NCBI GenBank assembly: GCA_964429265.1
Contig: CAYSBK010000113.1
Span: 1 to 7,948, forward strand
DNA: 7,948 nt
Source: CAYSBK01 sp964429265
Lineage (GTDB): Bacteria; Planctomycetota; Phycisphaerae; Sedimentisphaerales; Anaerobacaceae
Reading direction: 5' to 3'
The notes below the pieces were generated by a model. It made no database searches. It was not told the origin of the DNA and saw only the letters and a list, made by a program, of their open reading frames with translations. The position numbers were made by a program, and so were the translations under genes. This document shows, piece after piece, positions 5,924 through 7,948 of this stretch (the stretch's first letter is position 1; every line of letters starts with the position of its first letter).

Positions 5924-7948
5924 TCAATCCTCCTTCTTCCAGACCGGTTGAGTATCCTCGGCGTCGCCGGTTCTGAGCTTTTCCAGCACGCCCAGCAGCA
6001 CCGTCGCAGCCGAGGCATTCTCCAGATCGAGCGCCGCCAGCCGCAGCGGTTCCACTGCTTCATCGAGCTGGCCGATGCCCATCAACTGATAGCCCAGCAA
6101 GAGCTGAAGGTCGGCGTCGAAGCTGTAAAGCTCGGCCTTTTCACGGAGCCTGTCTATCTGCTCCATCAGCACGGACTCGTCCTTGTAAAGCCCGCGCGGA
6201 TAGAAAACGCCCTGCTTGTCGGGCGAAACCTTCTCCAGCGCCGCACGAAGCGCCTCGGCCGCCTTTGTATAGCATTCCTCGGCGAACAGCGACTGGCAGT
6301 AGGCAAACGGCAGGATGACGTCCTCCGGCGCCAGCTCCATCGCCTTCTTGAACAGGTCGGTGGCGAGGCTGTAGGCGCCCATCTCGAAGGCCTTGACGGC
6401 GTCATCGAAGTACTTGTCGGCCAGCGTCGGCTCGGCCGGCTCGCCGGCAAGTTTCTCGCGGACGTCGGCAAACGTCGTGTGGTCCACCAGCGGCGGCTGC
6501 TCGGCGGCCGCCGCGGTAGTGGTCGCGCCGCCATCACCGTAGTAATTGTAGGTGTAGTAATTGTACGTATCGCCGACCACTTCCCGCGCCACCGGGTAGT
6601 AGCCGTACCAGCAGTAGGGATGCCAGCCGTACCAGTAGTACCTCACGTAACGGTAGTGCCAGGGCCACCAGCCGCCAAGGCTGACGAAGACATACCGACG
6701 GTGGTAGTAGGGATACACGCATCCGAAGCTTGTGTACGGGCCCCAGCCGTAGCGAATGAACAGGCGAAAGCCCGGCCGGGCCCTGTGCCGATGGACCCTG
6801 TCGTGTCGGTCGATGTACACGTATTCGTGGCGGTCGATGTTTCTTACCACCTCGGTGCGCTCGCGGTAGATGATTCTCGTGCGGTTGCGGTCGCTTCTTC
6901 GATGGTGAGGGAATCGCGTTGACTCGGTGTTGCGGGACAACGCGGGCCTTCTGACGCCGAAGGTCCTGGCCGTATCGGTTCGGCTGCGCCGTACGCCGGT
7001 CTTTATGACTGAGACCCTGTCGCGGTCGGCGCTGCGTTGGAGAAACTCTCTGAGATAACCCCGTTGGCCGGGCGACGAGGAACTGCGTAACCTGTCGCGG
7101 GGCAGGGTTATGCCCGGGCGGGACTTTCTGTCGCTGCGACTGGTGATCAAGGCGGACCTGCGTGTGCTTTCTCCCGGGGCCGACCGGGAATCTGCGGTGA
7201 TGCCGGCGTCGCTTCTATCCGAGCCGGAAGCTCGGCGGTCGTGTACCTGCTTCGGGGTTCTCGAACCAAGACTTTCCGCAATGCTTCGCCTGGAGTGTGT
7301 TTTTTCCGTCCCGACCTTGCGGGCCCGCGGCCTGGAGGCGTTGCTTTTGCCGGGACGTTGCCCCGGTCCTGTCGCAGTGGGTCCGGTTGTACTGTCACGC
7401 CTGGGCGTGGAGCCGAGCTGGCCAAGCTGTATGTGGCGCCCGGAACCGGGCCCAAGACGGGTCGCTACGCGTTTGGTGGCGGAGGATACCCTGTCGCCGG
7501 TGGAGATGCCGCGTCTGCTCGGGCGGTCGGTGGTATCGGCAGGTGTGGTTCCGGCCTGACCGGCCGAAGCGGCTCCAGGCGCCGGCTGTGTCGAGGCTGT
7601 TCTGCGATTGCTGGCCGACGGGCCTGTATCGCGTGAGCTGCGCGGTCTAAGCGATTGAAATATGCGGTGCCGGTCGCTGCTGCGGGTTGCTCGGCGGTGG
7701 GAGCTTTTGGCTGCGCTGCTGGTTGTGGAAGAACTGGTCGTCGACGGCGATGTGTCGGCTCGGAGGGTAGAGCTTGTGCCCGAATCGCCCGAACCGCCCG
7801 AAGCGGCAGCCCCGGTGTCGGTGCCGATGACGGTGGCTATCCGGGAGGTCGCGGCGGTGGTGCTTTGACCTGCCGAGGCCGATGGTCTCGCACTGCGGTT
7901 GTGGCTGTGGCGAGTTGCGGAGCCGGCCTTGCCGATGACCGTGGCGAT
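5924..7948 (-). CDS. Partial TPR protein with Tyr/Trp-rich patch and long disordered N-terminal part
   Basis: I followed this frame codon by codon: it is open from the TGA at 5924-5926 to the right window edge, giving 674 visible residues with the start outside. No ATG, GTG or TTG occurs in frame above the TTG at 7148-7150, which is probably an internal Leu codon. Visible residues 1-266 are low-complexity, dominated by Ser, Thr, Arg, Gly and Ala, with no Tyr or Trp. Residues about 315-395 are Arg/His/Asp-rich (RSDRNRTRIIYRERTE, DRHEYVYIDRHDRVHRHRAR). Residues about 397-471 hold 28 Tyr/Trp in 75 positions (WWPWHYRYVRYYWYGWHPYC). Residues about 508-660 are helical, with TPR-like pairs (ADKYFDDAVKAFEMGAYSLA; LQLLLGYQLMGIGQLDEAVE). 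TPRs scaffold protein complexes. The role is unknown; it precedes an exported propeller by 2 bases, so an envelope location is plausible. Confidence 0.8.
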   Translation of the reverse strand: MATVIGKAGSATRHSHNRSARPSASAGQSTTAATSRIATVIGTDTGAAASGGSGDSGTSSTLRADTSPSTTSSSTTSSAAKSSHRRATRSSDRHRIFQSLRPRSSRDTGPSASNRRTASTQPAPGAASAGQAGTTPADTTDRPSRRGISTGDRVSSATKRVATRLGPGSGRHIQLGQLGSTPRRDSTTGPTATGPGQRPGKSNASRPRARKVGTEKTHSRRSIAESLGSRTPKQVHDRRASGSDRSDAGITADSRSAPGESTRRSALITSRSDRKSRPGITLPRDRLRSSSSPGQRGYLREFLQRSADRDRVSVIKTGVRRSRTDTARTFGVRRPALSRNTESTRFPHHRRSDRNRTRIIYRERTEVVRNIDRHEYVYIDRHDRVHRHRARPGFRLFIRYGWGPYTSFGCVYPYYHRRYVFVSLGGWWPWHYRYVRYYWYGWHPYCWYGYYPVAREVVGDTYNYYTYNYYGDGGATTTAAAAEQPPLVDHTTFADVREKLAGEPAEPTLADKYFDDAVKAFEMGAYSLATDLFKKAMELAPEDVILPFAYCQSLFAEECYTKAAEALRAALEKVSPDKQGVFYPRGLYKDESVLMEQIDRLREKAELYSFDADLQLLLGYQLMGIGQLDEAVEPLRLAALDLENASAATVLLGVLEKLRTGDAEDTQPVWKKED
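5929..5934 (-). promoter_or_regulatory. Ribosome binding site for the propeller gene
   Basis: AGGAGG on the minus strand lies inside the last codons of the TPR gene, 7 bases before ATG 5919-5921. This near-ideal site decides the propeller start and shows that translation initiates independently within a shared transcript. Confidence 0.8.
6536..6763 (-). other. Tyr/Trp-rich coding patch
   Basis: This stretch of the TPR gene encodes roughly 75 residues of which I count 21 Tyr and 7 Trp, with interspersed Arg, His, Gly and Pro. There is no long aliphatic run, so it is unlikely to be a normal membrane helix. It could be a sticky, self-associating or polysaccharide-binding surface (inference). 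Confidence 0.7.

Noticed and set aside
7147..7455. Minus-strand 102-aa frame overlapping the TPR gene
   Set aside because: It is in a different frame from the continuous 5924-7948 frame and has a Pro/Arg-rich composition without features. It looks like a shadow.
7110..7868. Several open frames on the plus strand (for example 7110-7559, 7241-7636, 7662-7868)
   Set aside because: They lie opposite the open minus-strand frame that continues the TPR gene. They have no domains and Arg/Cys/Trp-rich compositions typical of shadow frames in GC-rich DNA.

Overview
The window is GC-rich bacterial DNA in which every supportable gene lies on the minus strand, so transcription runs from high to low coordinates. 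The likely source is a planctomycete of the class Phycisphaerae. This is inference from a single-loop dockerin-like C-terminus (GDVNGD...DFxDFAxMAxxWL), WQD...WDIYAAD propeller repeats, a Tyr/Trp-rich TPR protein and a glycine-zipper lipoprotein, a combination I associate with that group. No rRNA, tRNA, CRISPR array or insertion sequence was seen.

Region A (7948 to 4283) encodes envelope or exported proteins. A large gene enters from the right edge. Its frame is open from 5924 to the window end: a long Ser/Thr/Arg/Gly/Ala-rich segment, an Arg/His-rich segment, a Tyr/Trp-rich patch, then TPR-like helices. Two bases later starts a secreted seven-repeat beta-propeller protein ending in a dockerin-like calcium loop. 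A small glycine-zipper lipoprotein follows after 91 bases.

Region B (4282 to 4065) is a gap of about 220 bases with a weak terminator-like hairpin and a candidate promoter.

Region C (4064 to 421) is a compact second operon: an ECF-type sigma factor, a 112-aa unrecognised protein, a 359-aa protein, a sodium:solute symporter and a 51-residue membrane peptide that overlaps the symporter stop by 4 bases (ATGA) and resembles a symporter small accessory subunit. The 359-aa protein is the most unusual item. Its N-terminal ~140 residues resemble the archaeal threonyl-tRNA synthetase editing domain (HLS and FGYxK motifs, matching N-terminal layout). Its C-terminal ~160 residues resemble a PLD-like ligand-sensing domain without catalytic HKD motifs. 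Two ATGA overlaps and short gaps suggest co-transcription, so a working idea is that the editing-like/sensor protein and sigma factor tune expression or use of the transporter. The substrate is unknown.

The last ~420 bases (1 to 420) hold nothing I can support.
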